Of a stretch of DNA of 64,000 nucleotides, positions 8,820 through 17,398 are shown one piece after another. The stretch spans positions 124,001-188,000 of the forward strand of contig CAVONT010000016.1 in assembly GCA_963697365.1 (NCBI GenBank), read 5' to 3'. The notes below the pieces were generated by a model, which was not told where the DNA came from, made no database searches, and worked only from the letters and a program-made list of their open reading frames with translations. Position 1 is the stretch's first letter; the number at the start of each line of letters is the position of its first letter. The translations under genes and the position numbers were made by a program. The DNA comes from CAIXZV01 sp963697365. GTDB lineage: Bacteria; Chloroflexota; Limnocylindria; Limnocylindrales; CSP1-4.

Positions 8820-9955
8820 ACCGCTCGCTCGTTGACCAGCTGGACGGGGCCGGCCTCGCCGACTGGGATGCGCACGCGGTCGACGCGCCCGGTGGCCACG
8901 TCCTCCAGTCGAGGGCGTGGGCCGAGCACCGATCGTCGGCCGGCTGGAAGCCCCTGTTCCTCGCGACCGGCGAGATGCGGGCACTGGTGCTGGCCAGGGG
9001 CTGGGCGGGCGTGCCGGGCGGGTCGGCCTACATCCCCCGAGGACCGGTTGGGAACGGCACGCCGTGGCGAGCCGGGAGCACCGCGGGCGTCGTGATCGGC
9101 ACGGCGATGGACGCGATCGCCAACCACGTGGAGCGGGCCGGCCTCGACGTCCTCGCAGCCGACCCCGAGGTCCGAGCCGATGACACGGCGTTCGGCGACG
9201 CCATCGCCGCGGCGGGCTACCACCCGATCCTCGAGATCCAGCCGTCGCGCCACCGCATGGCGCTCCCGCTCCCGCCAGGGGTGGACGAGGGCGCCGTGTT
9301 CGACGGGATCGCCAAGGCCACCCGGCAGCGCATCCGTCGTGCCGAGCGCGATGGGGTGGTCGTTGTGCGGTGGGATGGGCGCGGAGTGGCGCACGACAGA
9401 TTCGTTGCGGCGACCGAGGCGGCCGCCCCGGCCATGGACCGGTTCCACGGCATGCTCGACGCCACCGGCGACCGGCTCGGCTTCGCCCTGCCCGGGCGGG
9501 TGGAGTTCACGGCCTGGTGGCTTCGCGCCCTGGCCGCGGGCCACCTCGTCTACCTGGAGGCTCGCGAGGGGGCGGCCGACGGCGACGTGCTGGGCGGGCT
9601 CATCCTCTACCGCCACGGGACCCGGCTCTCCACGGGCCACTCCGCCGACCGGACGGAGCGACGGCGAGACCACCCGGGTGCCATGCACCTGCTGCGCTGG
9701 CGGGCCATCCAGCTGGCCCTCGCCGAGGGCCGCGACGAGATGGATCTCGGCGGTGTCGACGTGCGGGGCGCCCGCCGGATCCCACTCGAGGGTGAGCCCA
9801 CGCACGGGCTGTACGAGCACAAGCGGTCCTTCGGGGCGCAGTGGGTGGAGCTTGCCGGCGCGCACGAGACGGTGATCCACGCATGGCGCTACCGGGCGGG
9901 TCGCGGCACGGGGCGCCTGGCACGCACGCTCGGACGGGGGAGGGGACGCAGGTGA
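8816..9955 (+). CDS. FemX/FemAB-type aminoacyltransferase, copy 2
   Basis: 379-aa paralogue of the preceding gene, with the same landmarks: HVLQSRAWAEHR, AYIPRGPVG, ATRQRIRRAERDGVVV, MHLLRWRAIQLAL and EMDLGGVDV near the end, then an Arg/Gly-rich tail. GTG start overlaps the previous TGA. Two unequal copies in a row usually mean two successive residues, or two acceptor positions, in the cross-bridge. Placement directly before murE supports a role in building a branched stem peptide. Similarity between the copies is low by eye, so they are not a recent duplication. Confidence 0.85.
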   Translation: MNRSLVDQLDGAGLADWDAHAVDAPGGHVLQSRAWAEHRSSAGWKPLFLATGEMRALVLARGWAGVPGGSAYIPRGPVGNGTPWRAGSTAGVVIGTAMDAIANHVERAGLDVLAADPEVRADDTAFGDAIAAAGYHPILEIQPSRHRMALPLPPGVDEGAVFDGIAKATRQRIRRAERDGVVVVRWDGRGVAHDRFVAATEAAAPAMDRFHGMLDATGDRLGFALPGRVEFTAWWLRALAAGHLVYLEAREGAADGDVLGGLILYRHGTRLSTGHSADRTERRRDHPGAMHLLRWRAIQLALAEGRDEMDLGGVDVRGARRIPLEGEPTHGLYEHKRSFGAQWVELAGAHETVIHAWRYRAGRGTGRLARTLGRGRGRR

Positions 9956-11589
9956 GCAGCGAGATCGAGCGGATGGTCGGTTCGGCGGTGCCGGCGGATC
10001 CGCGCTCCGCGGCGGAGCTTCTCCAGCGGCTCATGGCAGCCGGCCTGGTCGAGGGTGCGGTGCTCGACGGTGTGTGGACGGATGCCGGCGTGGCGGTCGC
10101 CGGCGTGGTGGCCACGGGCCCCGTCGAGGATTCGCGCGGCGTGACGCCGGGCTCGGTCTTCGTGGCGGTCCCCGGGTTCCACGTGGACGGCCACGCGTAT
10201 GCCGCCCTGGCCGAGGCCGCAGGTGCTGCGCTCGCGATCGTCGAGAACCCGGTGCCCGGCGTCGCGATGCCCCAGCTCGTCGTGCATTCCTCGCGTGCTG
10301 CGCTGGCCGAGGCCGCGGGCTGGTGGTGCGCCAACCCGAGCCGTGAGCTCGGCGTCGTGGGCATCACCGGGACCGACGGCAAGACGACGACCTCGTTCCT
10401 CGCCGTCGCCGCCCTCGAAGCGGCCGGGATCTCGACGGGCCTCATCGGCACGGTCGAGACGAGGATCGGCGGCGTGCGGGAGCGTCACGAGGCGCACGTC
10501 ACGACCCCCGGCGCACCCGAGCTCCAGGCCACGCTGCGGGCGATGGTCCGGGCAGGGGATGCCGCAGCCGTGGTCGAGACGACCTCGCATGCCCTCGAGC
10601 TCGGCCGGGTCACCGGTACCGCCTACGACGCCGCCGTCTTCACCAACCTCACCCACGAGCACCTCGACCTCCACGGGACGTTCGAGCGCTATCGCGACGC
10701 GAAGCTGGGCCTGTTCACCATGCTGGCGACCGGGCCGGGGAACCCCGTGAAGGTCGTCGCGGGTCGCCCCTGGCCCAAGCTCGCCGTCGTGAACGGCGAC
10801 GACCCGTCCGCCGAGGCGTTCGCCGGCGCCGCTCGCCGGGCACGCGCCTCCGTGGTGACGTACGGGACCGGCGCCGGTGCCGACGTTCGTGCCACCGCGG
10901 TGGAGGAGGATGCGCGACGCCTGCTCGTCGACTACGAGGGTGCCGCGGGTACCGGGAGGCTCGCCCTCCGGCTGGCCGGCCGGTTCAACGTCCACAACGC
11001 GCTCGCCGTCGTCGCGCTGGGCCACGGCCTCGGCCTCGACGCGGCCGCCATCCGGGCCGGACTCGAGGGCGTGACGGGCGTGCCGGGCAGGATGGAGCGG
11101 ATCGACCGGGGACAGCCGTTCGGCGTCATCGTTGACTACGCGCACTCGCCGGCCTCGCTCCAGGGCGTCCTGGACCTGCTGGCACCCGTGGCACTCGCCC
11201 AGGGCGGCGGGCTGATCGCGGTATTCGGGTCTGGCGGCGAGCGGGACACGGCCAAGCGGGCAGTCATGGGCCGGATCGCGGGCGAACGCTGCCGGCTGGT
11301 CGTCGCCGCCGACGAGGATCCGCGCGGGGAGGACCCGGCTGGCATCGTGGACGAGATCGTGCGTGGTGCCGAGTCCGCTGGGCGGGTGCGCGGCACCGAC
11401 GTCCTGGGCATCCCGAATCGTCGCGCGGCGATCGCCGCGGCCTTCGAGCGCGCCCTGCCCGGTGACATGGTCCTCCTCGCAGGCAAGGGCCACGAGCCGA
11501 CCATCCTGTATGCGGACCATGCCCAGCCCTGGGACGAGGCCGCTGTGGCGCGCGACCTGCTGGCGGCCATGGGCTACCGGGGCGGCTGA
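9952..11589 (+). CDS. murE: UDP-MurNAc-tripeptide synthetase MurE
   Basis: Mur ligase of 545 aa that adds the third stem-peptide residue to UDP-MurNAc-L-Ala-D-Glu. The N-terminal UDP-binding part has DSRGVTPGSVFVAVPG. The central ATPase has GITGTDGKTTT at about residue 137 and NLTHEHLDLHG. The C-terminal part has VDYAHSP, FGSGGERD and DEDPRGEDP near 454. That last motif decides the amino acid: DAP-adding enzymes usually read DNPR, here the Asn is Asp, so the substrate (DAP, Lys or Orn) is left open. GTG start with GGGGAGGGG ahead, and a GTGA overlap with the femX gene. Confidence 0.92.
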   Translation: MSSEIERMVGSAVPADPRSAAELLQRLMAAGLVEGAVLDGVWTDAGVAVAGVVATGPVEDSRGVTPGSVFVAVPGFHVDGHAYAALAEAAGAALAIVENPVPGVAMPQLVVHSSRAALAEAAGWWCANPSRELGVVGITGTDGKTTTSFLAVAALEAAGISTGLIGTVETRIGGVRERHEAHVTTPGAPELQATLRAMVRAGDAAAVVETTSHALELGRVTGTAYDAAVFTNLTHEHLDLHGTFERYRDAKLGLFTMLATGPGNPVKVVAGRPWPKLAVVNGDDPSAEAFAGAARRARASVVTYGTGAGADVRATAVEEDARRLLVDYEGAAGTGRLALRLAGRFNVHNALAVVALGHGLGLDAAAIRAGLEGVTGVPGRMERIDRGQPFGVIVDYAHSPASLQGVLDLLAPVALAQGGGLIAVFGSGGERDTAKRAVMGRIAGERCRLVVAADEDPRGEDPAGIVDEIVRGAESAGRVRGTDVLGIPNRRAAIAAAFERALPGDMVLLAGKGHEPTILYADHAQPWDEAAVARDLLAAMGYRGG

Positions 11590-11592
11590 CCG

Positions 11593-12306
11593 ATGCGCGG
11601 CTGCCTCTTCACCCTGCTCCTCGCGGCCGCGGTGCTCGTGCTCGTCGTGTTCCTCGGCCTGCCGGCGGCCGCCTCGGCCCTCGTGACCGGCGGGCTGACC
11701 GCAGCGGGCCTCCAGGCCGACGACACCACCGTGACCGTGCAGGCGAACCCGCCCACCGACCTGCTCTCGGGGCGCGCGGACCGCGTGCTGGTCCGCGCGA
11801 CGAATGCCACGTTCCGGGGCCTGGAGATCGGCTCGCTCGACCTCGAGCTCTCGGCAGTCGACGTCCTCGAGCGTACGGCCGGCCAGGTGGATGGGACGCT
11901 CACGGACGTCGTGCTGCCGGTCGAGGCCGGTGGCGCCACGCTCGGCGAGGTGACGATCTCGGGCGGCAAGGACACGCTCGTCGCAGGCACCACGGTCGCG
12001 AAGGCCAACGTGGAGGCCCGGATTGCCGACGCCGTCAAGGAGCGCACCGGCGTTCGACCCACGTCCGTCAGGCTCGTCGCGCCTGACCGCCTGACGATCA
12101 AGGCGGCAGGCGAGACGATCAAGGGCCGGTTCAGGGCGGAGGGCGGGGATCTCGTCGTGGCGATCACGGGCGGACCCGGCGAAGGCAGCGACGTCGTGCT
12201 GCTCCGCGGAGGCGAGGACCTCCCCCTCGAGATCCGACGGGCGGAGGTCACCGGCGACGGCGGCCTGCGGATCGAGGGCGAGCTCGCGATCAGCATCCTC
12301 GGCTGA
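11593..12306 (+). CDS. LmeA-like (DUF2993) membrane-anchored lipid-binding protein
   Basis: 237-aa protein with one N-terminal hydrophobic segment (about residues 4-30) followed by a beta-rich extracytoplasmic domain. The pattern ISLELSAVDVLERTAGQVDGTLTDVVLP-like, with repeated amphipathic strands, fits DUF2993/LmeA, a family binding phospholipid or acting in envelope glycolipid maturation in Actinobacteria. It starts 3 bases after murE and so belongs to the same operon. The family call comes from pattern recognition, and function is inferred from relatives. Confidence 0.6.
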   Translation: MRGCLFTLLLAAAVLVLVVFLGLPAAASALVTGGLTAAGLQADDTTVTVQANPPTDLLSGRADRVLVRATNATFRGLEIGSLDLELSAVDVLERTAGQVDGTLTDVVLPVEAGGATLGEVTISGGKDTLVAGTTVAKANVEARIADAVKERTGVRPTSVRLVAPDRLTIKAAGETIKGRFRAEGGDLVVAITGGPGEGSDVVLLRGGEDLPLEIRRAEVTGDGGLRIEGELAISILG

Positions 12307-12388
12307 CGCACACGCCTGCCGCACCGGCTGATGCCCGCGCCTGCCGCTCGCGGCTGGCCAGGCGGACGTCGCGCCGGCACGCACCGGG

Positions 12389-12394
12389 TAGACT
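12389..12394 (+). promoter_or_regulatory. -10-like hexamer TAGACT for the (p)ppGpp synthetase gene
   Basis: The predicted +1 is 12401, one base before ATG 12402, so the mRNA would be leaderless. No Shine-Dalgarno is seen upstream. Confidence 0.55.
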
Positions 12395-12401
12395 GCCCGC
12401 C

Positions 12402-14717
12402 ATGGCCGAACCCGTCGTCCGCGACCCGGAGACACCGCTCGACCCGCCCGCGGGCCGGAAGCGTGCGGGCTCGCCCGGGGCAGGCAGACACGCGGCGGGC
12501 GAGCAGCCGGCGGCGGCCACACCGGCGGAAGGTGCCGAGCCCTCCCAGAAGCGCACCCACCGCGACCACACCGACCTTGCGGAGCTGCGCCGCCGCCTCG
12601 TCGCCACGGTCCGCGTGGCCCACCCGCAGGCCGACCTGTCCGTCGTCGAGAGGGCATTCGACCTCGCCGTCGACGCCCACAGCTCGCAGGTCCGGGCATC
12701 GGGTGAGCCCTACGTCACCCACCCGATCGCCAGCGCCCAGATCCTGGCCGAGCTCGGGATCGACCCGGTCGCGGTCGCTGCGGCACTGCTCCACGACGTC
12801 CCGGAGGACACGGAGTACAGCCTCGCGGACGTCGAGGAAGGCTTCGGACCCGAGATCGCGCACCTGGTCGACGGGGTCACCAAGCTCTCGAAGTTCTCCA
12901 CCCACACCCATGAGCAGCAGCAGGCCGAGAACATCCGCAAGATGTTCCTGGCGATGGCCGACGACATCCGGGTCGTGCTCATCAAGCTCGCCGACCGCCT
13001 CCACAACATGCGCACCCTCGGTGCCCTCAAGGCCGAGAAGCAGCAGCGGATCGCCCGCCAGACGATGGAGATCTACGCGCCGCTCGCCGAGCGGCTCGGG
13101 ATCTGGCAGATCAAGTGGGAGCTGGAGGACCTGTCGTTCAAGGCCCTCGAGCCCGAGTCCTTCCGCGAGCTCGCGAAGCTCCTCGACACGAGGCGGAAGG
13201 GCCGCGAGAGCTACATCGATCGGGCGATCGACGAGCTGCGCCCCCGTCTCGAGCAGGCAGGCATCGTCGGGGAGCTCCAGGGCCGGCCCAAGCACATCTA
13301 CTCGATCTACAAGAAGATGCAGCGGAAGGGCGCGGAGTTCGGCGAGATCTACGACGTCTATGCGATCCGCCTCCTGGTCGACGAGATCCGCGACTGCTAT
13401 GCCGCCCTCGGCATCGTGCACTCGCTCTGGCGCCCGATCCCCGGCCAGTTCGACGACTACATCGCGGTCCCCAAGAACAACCTGTACCAGAGCCTCCACA
13501 CGGCGGTGATCGCGCTCGACGGCAAGCCGCTCGAGATCCAGATCCGGACCCATGCGATGCACCAGGTGAGCGAGGTGGGCATCGCGGCCCACTGGCGCTA
13601 CAAGGAGGGCTCCAAGGCGGAGCGCGACTACGACGCCAAGCTGGCCTGGCTGCGCCAGCTCATGGAGTGGCAGCGCGACGTCAGCGACTCGGATGCGACC
13701 GAGTTCGTCGAGGGGATCAAGCTCGACATCTTCCAGGACCAGGTCTTCGTGTTCACGCCGCGCGGCGACGTCAAGGACCTGCCCGCGGGCTCGACGCCGC
13801 TCGACTTCGCCTACCGGATCCACACCGACGTGGGCCACCGGACGATCGGCGCGAAGGTCAACAACCGGCTGGTCCCGCTCGACTACCGGCTCAAGAACGG
13901 CGACATCGTCGAGATCGTCACCACCAAGGGCGAGCACGGCCCGTCGCGCGACTGGCTCAACATCGTCCGGACCTCCCACGCCCGCGAGAAGATCCGCCAG
14001 TGGTTCAAGAAGAAGGACCGCGCGGAGAACATCGTCCACGGTCGCGAGTCGCTCGAGCGCGAGCTGCGCCGCCTCGCCCGGACGAGCATCCAGGCCGTCG
14101 GCCTCGACCGGATCCAGGCGATCGCGAAGGCCTACCAGCACGAGTCGCTGGACGACCTGTACGCCGCCATCGGCTACGGCGCGATCAACGCCCAGCAGGT
14201 GGTGATCCGGCTCGGCGTCCTCGACGACGGCCATGCGGCGCTGCCGACGGTCGCCCCGCAGCAGCCGGCGCGCACCGGCGGTGTGCGGGTCAGGGGGGTG
14301 GGTGACCTCCTCGTCCGCTTCGCCAAGTGCTGCCACCCGATCCCCGGCGACCCGATCCAGGGTTTCATCACCCGCGGCAAGGGCATCACGGTGCACCTGC
14401 GCTCCTGCCCGACGGTCCTCAACGAGCGCGAGGTCACGCGCCTCATCGACGTCGAGTGGGAGAGCGCCCCGGCCCAGACCTACCCGATCGCCATCCGCGT
14501 GGAGGCCTACGACCGCACCGGGCTGCTGTCCGACATCACGCAGGTCATGGCCGAGAACAAGGTCAACATCCTGGCCGCCAACGTGGGCGTCAACCCGGAC
14601 CACAGCGCCGCGGTCACCATGACCATCCAGGTGGCCTCGGTCGCCCAGCTGGCGAAGGTGATGGGCCGCGTCGAGCAGCTCAAGGACGTCGTGAACGTCC
14701 AGCGCGAGCTGAGCTAG
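12402..14717 (+). CDS. rsh: Bifunctional (p)ppGpp synthetase/hydrolase (RelA/SpoT homologue)
   Basis: 771-aa long RSH enzyme controlling the stringent response. After a disordered Pro/Ala N-terminus come the HD hydrolase domain, with HPIASAQIL and intact LLHDVPED (His131-Asp132), the synthetase domain (GRPKHIYSIYKKM, YDVYAIRLLV, FDDYIAVPKNNLYQSLHT), a TGS domain at about 443-503, and an ACT domain from about 697 (VEAYDRTGLLSDIT). Both catalytic halves keep their signatures, so it should be bifunctional. It is monocistronic and ends 12 bp before the convergent MFS gene. Confidence 0.95.
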   Translation: MAEPVVRDPETPLDPPAGRKRAGSPGAGRHAAGEQPAAATPAEGAEPSQKRTHRDHTDLAELRRRLVATVRVAHPQADLSVVERAFDLAVDAHSSQVRASGEPYVTHPIASAQILAELGIDPVAVAAALLHDVPEDTEYSLADVEEGFGPEIAHLVDGVTKLSKFSTHTHEQQQAENIRKMFLAMADDIRVVLIKLADRLHNMRTLGALKAEKQQRIARQTMEIYAPLAERLGIWQIKWELEDLSFKALEPESFRELAKLLDTRRKGRESYIDRAIDELRPRLEQAGIVGELQGRPKHIYSIYKKMQRKGAEFGEIYDVYAIRLLVDEIRDCYAALGIVHSLWRPIPGQFDDYIAVPKNNLYQSLHTAVIALDGKPLEIQIRTHAMHQVSEVGIAAHWRYKEGSKAERDYDAKLAWLRQLMEWQRDVSDSDATEFVEGIKLDIFQDQVFVFTPRGDVKDLPAGSTPLDFAYRIHTDVGHRTIGAKVNNRLVPLDYRLKNGDIVEIVTTKGEHGPSRDWLNIVRTSHAREKIRQWFKKKDRAENIVHGRESLERELRRLARTSIQAVGLDRIQAIAKAYQHESLDDLYAAIGYGAINAQQVVIRLGVLDDGHAALPTVAPQQPARTGGVRVRGVGDLLVRFAKCCHPIPGDPIQGFITRGKGITVHLRSCPTVLNEREVTRLIDVEWESAPAQTYPIAIRVEAYDRTGLLSDITQVMAENKVNILAANVGVNPDHSAAVTMTIQVASVAQLAKVMGRVEQLKDVVNVQRELS

Positions 14718-14729
14718 TCGCGGTCCGGA

Positions 14730-16045
14730 TCAGGCGGCCCGGCGTGTCGCCAGCACGGTGGGGCTGAACAGCGCCGCCCCCCGGATCCGCCGCATCCAGG
14801 CCAGCGCCGCCAGGCCGGTCACGACGCAGCCCAGCCCGCCGACGAGGAGCGATGCCTCCACGCTCACGCTCGACGCGATCCAGCCCATGAGCAGGCCGCC
14901 GAGCGGCGTGGAGCCCACGAACACCGTGGCGTAGATGCTGATCACGCGCCCGCGCAGCTCGTCTGGGACGGCGAGCTGGATCGTCGTGTTGGCGGTCGCC
15001 GCCATGCCGATGGCGCCGAAGCCGACGAACAGCATCGCGACAAGGGCGACGGCGTAGACGCTGATGAACGCGGACACGACGAGCGCGACGCCCAGCACCG
15101 TGGCGCCCAGGGGCACGACGACCGGCCGGGAGCGGCCCGAGAACGCGATCAGGAGGGCGGCGGTCAGCGACCCGATACCGCTCGCGGTCATCAGGAACCC
15201 GAACCCGGTGGCATCGGTGCCCAGGACCTCGCGGGCGAGGGCGGGGATGGTGACGCCGAAGTTCATCCCCAGCGTGGAGGCCAGGCCGACCGTGACCGTG
15301 ACCAGCAGCACGAGCTCCGTCCGACGCACGTACCCGAGGCCTTCGCCGAGGCTGTGCCCGACCTCACGGATCGACCGCGGGCGGGGGATCACAGGTGGTG
15401 CCCGGAGCTCCGAGTCGCGCATCGCCGCGTACGCTGCGATGACGGCGGCGAAGCTGATCCCGTTGAGCAGGAAGGCGACGCTCACGTCACCGCCAAAGAA
15501 CCCGATCGTGAGCCCGGCCACGGCCGGGCCGATCACGCGCGAGCCGTTGAACACCGCGGCATTGAGCGCGATGGCGTTCGCCACGTCCTCGCGCCCCACC
15601 ATCTCCACGGTGAACGCCTGGCGGGTGGGCATGTCGACGGCATTGGTGACGCCCAGGAGCGCGGCCAGGACGAGGATCTGCCAGACCTGGACCGTGTCGG
15701 TGACGACGAGGCCGAACAGCACGAAGGCCAGGATCATCTGGATGGTCTGCGTCACCATCAGCGTCCGTCGCTTGGGCAGCGCGTCGGCGATCAGCCCGCC
15801 GAACAGGCCCAGGACCAGGACGGGCAGGAACGAGACCGCGGCGACAAGCCCGAGGACGAACGGGTCGCCCGTGATGTCGAGCACCAGCCACGCCTGGGCG
15901 ACCTGCTGCATCCAGGTGCCGATGAGCGAGACCAGCAGGCCGACGAAGAAGAGCCGGTAGTTGTAGTGGCTGAAGGCCCGCGTGCCGGCCCGCAGCCGTG
16001 ACGGGGGGCGGCCGCACGTGCACCTTGTCCCGGCGTGTGGGTCAT
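14730..16045 (-). CDS. MFS exporter of the EntS type (likely one-base frameshift near start)
   Basis: About 12 membrane helices starting at SHYNYRLFFVGLLVSLIGTWMQ. The MFS signature is GLFGGLIADALPKRRTLM, followed by family-typical NAVDMPTRQAFTVEMV and GRVISIYATVFVG. It matches the MFS_3/enterobactin-exporter group. The frame stays open up to 16145 but has no start codon after the MerR stop. An ATG at 16045, overlapping that stop as ATGA, lies in another frame. One lost base in the G6 run at 16003-16008 would join them, which I think is correct. Substrate unknown; the adjacent MerR gene suggests induction by its cargo. Confidence 0.75.
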
Positions 16046-16575
16046 CGGGAGCCAGTCGCGGTCGCCGGGTCGGCGTGGTCGTGGGTGTGCTCGCGCCCTG
16101 CGTCGATGTCATCGAGGTGCTGGCGGAGGTGCGCCTGGCGGGCACGCGCGTCGGCGATCATCGCCTCGAGACGCTCGATCTTGTGCTCCAGCGTGGCGAC
16201 CTGGCGATCGACGCGGGCCAGGGCGTCGAGGACGATGGGCCGCCGCTCCTCGTTGGTGTGAGCGGCCTGGAACTGGGCACGATTGCGAACCCGTGCCTGC
16301 TCGTCCCCGAGGAGCTGGCCGATTTCGGCGAGCGAGAACCCTGCGTCGTCCCGGAGGCCGCGGATGAAGCGCAGGCGCTCGAGGTCGTCAGGGTCATAGA
16401 GACGGTAGGCCCCGTCGGAGCGTGCGACGGGGGAGAGCAGCCCCAGCTCCTCGTAGTAGCGGATGGAGCGGGGCGTCAGGCCGGTCTCGGCGGCTGCCTC
16501 CTGGATGCGCAGGAGCCGCTCCGCCGCCGGGCCGGCGTCGCGAGGAGCGACTGGTGCGCGGGACCTTGGTGTCAC
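16042..16575 (-). CDS. MerR-family transcriptional regulator
   Basis: 177 aa. The N-terminal winged HTH reads RIQEAAAETGLTPRSIRYYEELGLLSP followed by YRLYDPDDLERLRFIRGL, textbook MerR. A long coiled-coil helix (ALARVDRQVATLEHKIERLEAMI) mediates dimerisation, and the C-terminus is a His-rich tail (HTHDHAD). No cysteine pattern for metal or redox sensing is seen except possible His ligands. The GTG start coincides with the predicted transcript start. It overlaps the MFS exporter by ATGA and very likely controls it together with itself. Confidence 0.88.
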   Translation of the reverse strand: MTPRSRAPVAPRDAGPAAERLLRIQEAAAETGLTPRSIRYYEELGLLSPVARSDGAYRLYDPDDLERLRFIRGLRDDAGFSLAEIGQLLGDEQARVRNRAQFQAAHTNEERRPIVLDALARVDRQVATLEHKIERLEAMIADARARQAHLRQHLDDIDAGREHTHDHADPATATGSR

Positions 16576-16581
16576 AGAGGC

Positions 16582-16587
16582 AGGCTA
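16582..16587 (-). promoter_or_regulatory. -10-like hexamer TAGCCT for merR-MFS
   Basis: On the minus strand the predicted +1 is 16575, exactly the first base of the merR GTG codon, so the transcript would be leaderless. Confidence 0.5.
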
Positions 16588-16590
16588 CCA

Positions 16591-16614
16591 AACCTTGCCG
16601 TGAACGTAAAGGTT
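16591..16614. promoter_or_regulatory. MerR-type operator
   Basis: A 24-bp site has outer arms AACCTT and AAGGTT and inner partial symmetry GTGAACGT. MerR-family sites normally sit in an over-long spacer between -35 and -10. This one lies directly upstream of the TAGCCT -10 box of merR, as expected for autoregulation. Confidence 0.6.
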
Positions 16615-16990
16615 GTCCCTCTCCACACGGCCGCTAGGGTCCCGATTCGCTGGTCGCTGGCGGCTTGCGGACCGCCGCTCCGGGTCCTGTCTCCGTCCGG
16701 GTCCTGGCGCTGTCCGGCTGCGCGCCGGACGATCACACGGTGCGGCCGGAGCGCTCGATGCGCGGCTGGTGCGCAGGCCGTGCCCTCGGGACCCTGCCGG
16801 GGCGCACGGGCGGAGCACGGGGCGCACATCCCGCGAGGTCACCGCTCCGTGTGCGCGCCGGATGCGCACGGCGGCGGCCGTCGTGGGCGACGCCCGGTGA
16901 TGCCGCTTCCGATCAGCGGCACGAGCACGGAGGGGCATCCGCCAGCCATTGGCGGCACGAGACACTAGCCGTGCGCCGGCAGGCGCGGGG
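16615..16990. other. Intergenic stretch between merR and the DUF202 gene
   Basis: No convincing coding potential. It holds two GC stems: GTCCGGC/GCCGGAC at 16712-16730 with a 5-base loop, and GTGCGC/GCGCAC at 16851-16869 with a 7-base loop. No T-tract and no recognisable RNA family. Confidence 0.4.
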
Positions 16991-16996
16991 TATGCT
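16991..16996 (+). promoter_or_regulatory. -10-like hexamer TATGCT for the DUF202 gene
   Basis: The predicted +1 is about 17003, three bases ahead of GTG 17006. Confidence 0.5.
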
Positions 16997-17005
16997 GCAG
17001 GAACT

Positions 17006-17353
17006 GTGGTCGACCCCGACTCCCGCGCTCGCACGCACCTTGCCAACGAGCGGACGTTCCTCGCCTGGCTGCGCACGGGGATCACGCTGATCGCCTTGGG
17101 GCTCGCGGCCGCACAGTTCCTCGACCCCGCGGTCGTGGGCGGCGTGCCCATCGTCCGGACGCTCTCCACCTTCGTCATCGTCATGGGCGCGTTCACGGTC
17201 GGGGTGGGGCTGTACCGCTACCGGGTGGCCGCGCGCCGTATCGAGAGCGAGACGTTCCGCCCGGCCGCGCGATCGCTGGTGATCGCCTCGTCCCTGGCGG
17301 TCGTCGTTGCGGGCCTGGCCGTCGTGTTCGTCTGGCTGCTGCACCCCGCCTGA
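17006..17353 (+). CDS. DUF202/YidH-family small membrane protein
   Basis: 115 aa with three hydrophobic helices. The conserved DUF202 start DPDSRARTHLANERTFLAWLRTGITLIALGLAAAQF is clear in spaced form (ANERTFLAWLRTG), followed by a helix after VPIVRTLS and a last one ending VFVWLLHP. The family is widespread and functionally undefined. GTG start is chosen from the promoter position; 45 bp separate it from hisS. Confidence 0.8.
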   Translation: MVDPDSRARTHLANERTFLAWLRTGITLIALGLAAAQFLDPAVVGGVPIVRTLSTFVIVMGAFTVGVGLYRYRVAARRIESETFRPAARSLVIASSLAVVVAGLAVVFVWLLHPA

Positions 17354-17384
17354 TTTCGGAGGCCGTGGCGGCCCCGGCCCCGGC

Positions 17385-17390
17385 TATCCT
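17385..17390 (+). promoter_or_regulatory. -10-like hexamer TATCCT for hisS
   Basis: The predicted +1 is about 17397, two bases ahead of ATG 17399. The same hexamer is used by topA. Confidence 0.5.
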
Positions 17391-17398
17391 TGGGATCG

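Noticed and set aside
16046..16145. N-terminal extension of the MFS exporter to 16145
   Set aside because: It would be encoded inside the merR gene, is low-complexity Thr/Arg/Pro, and an ATGA-coupled start at 16045 with one indel gives a normal exporter start.
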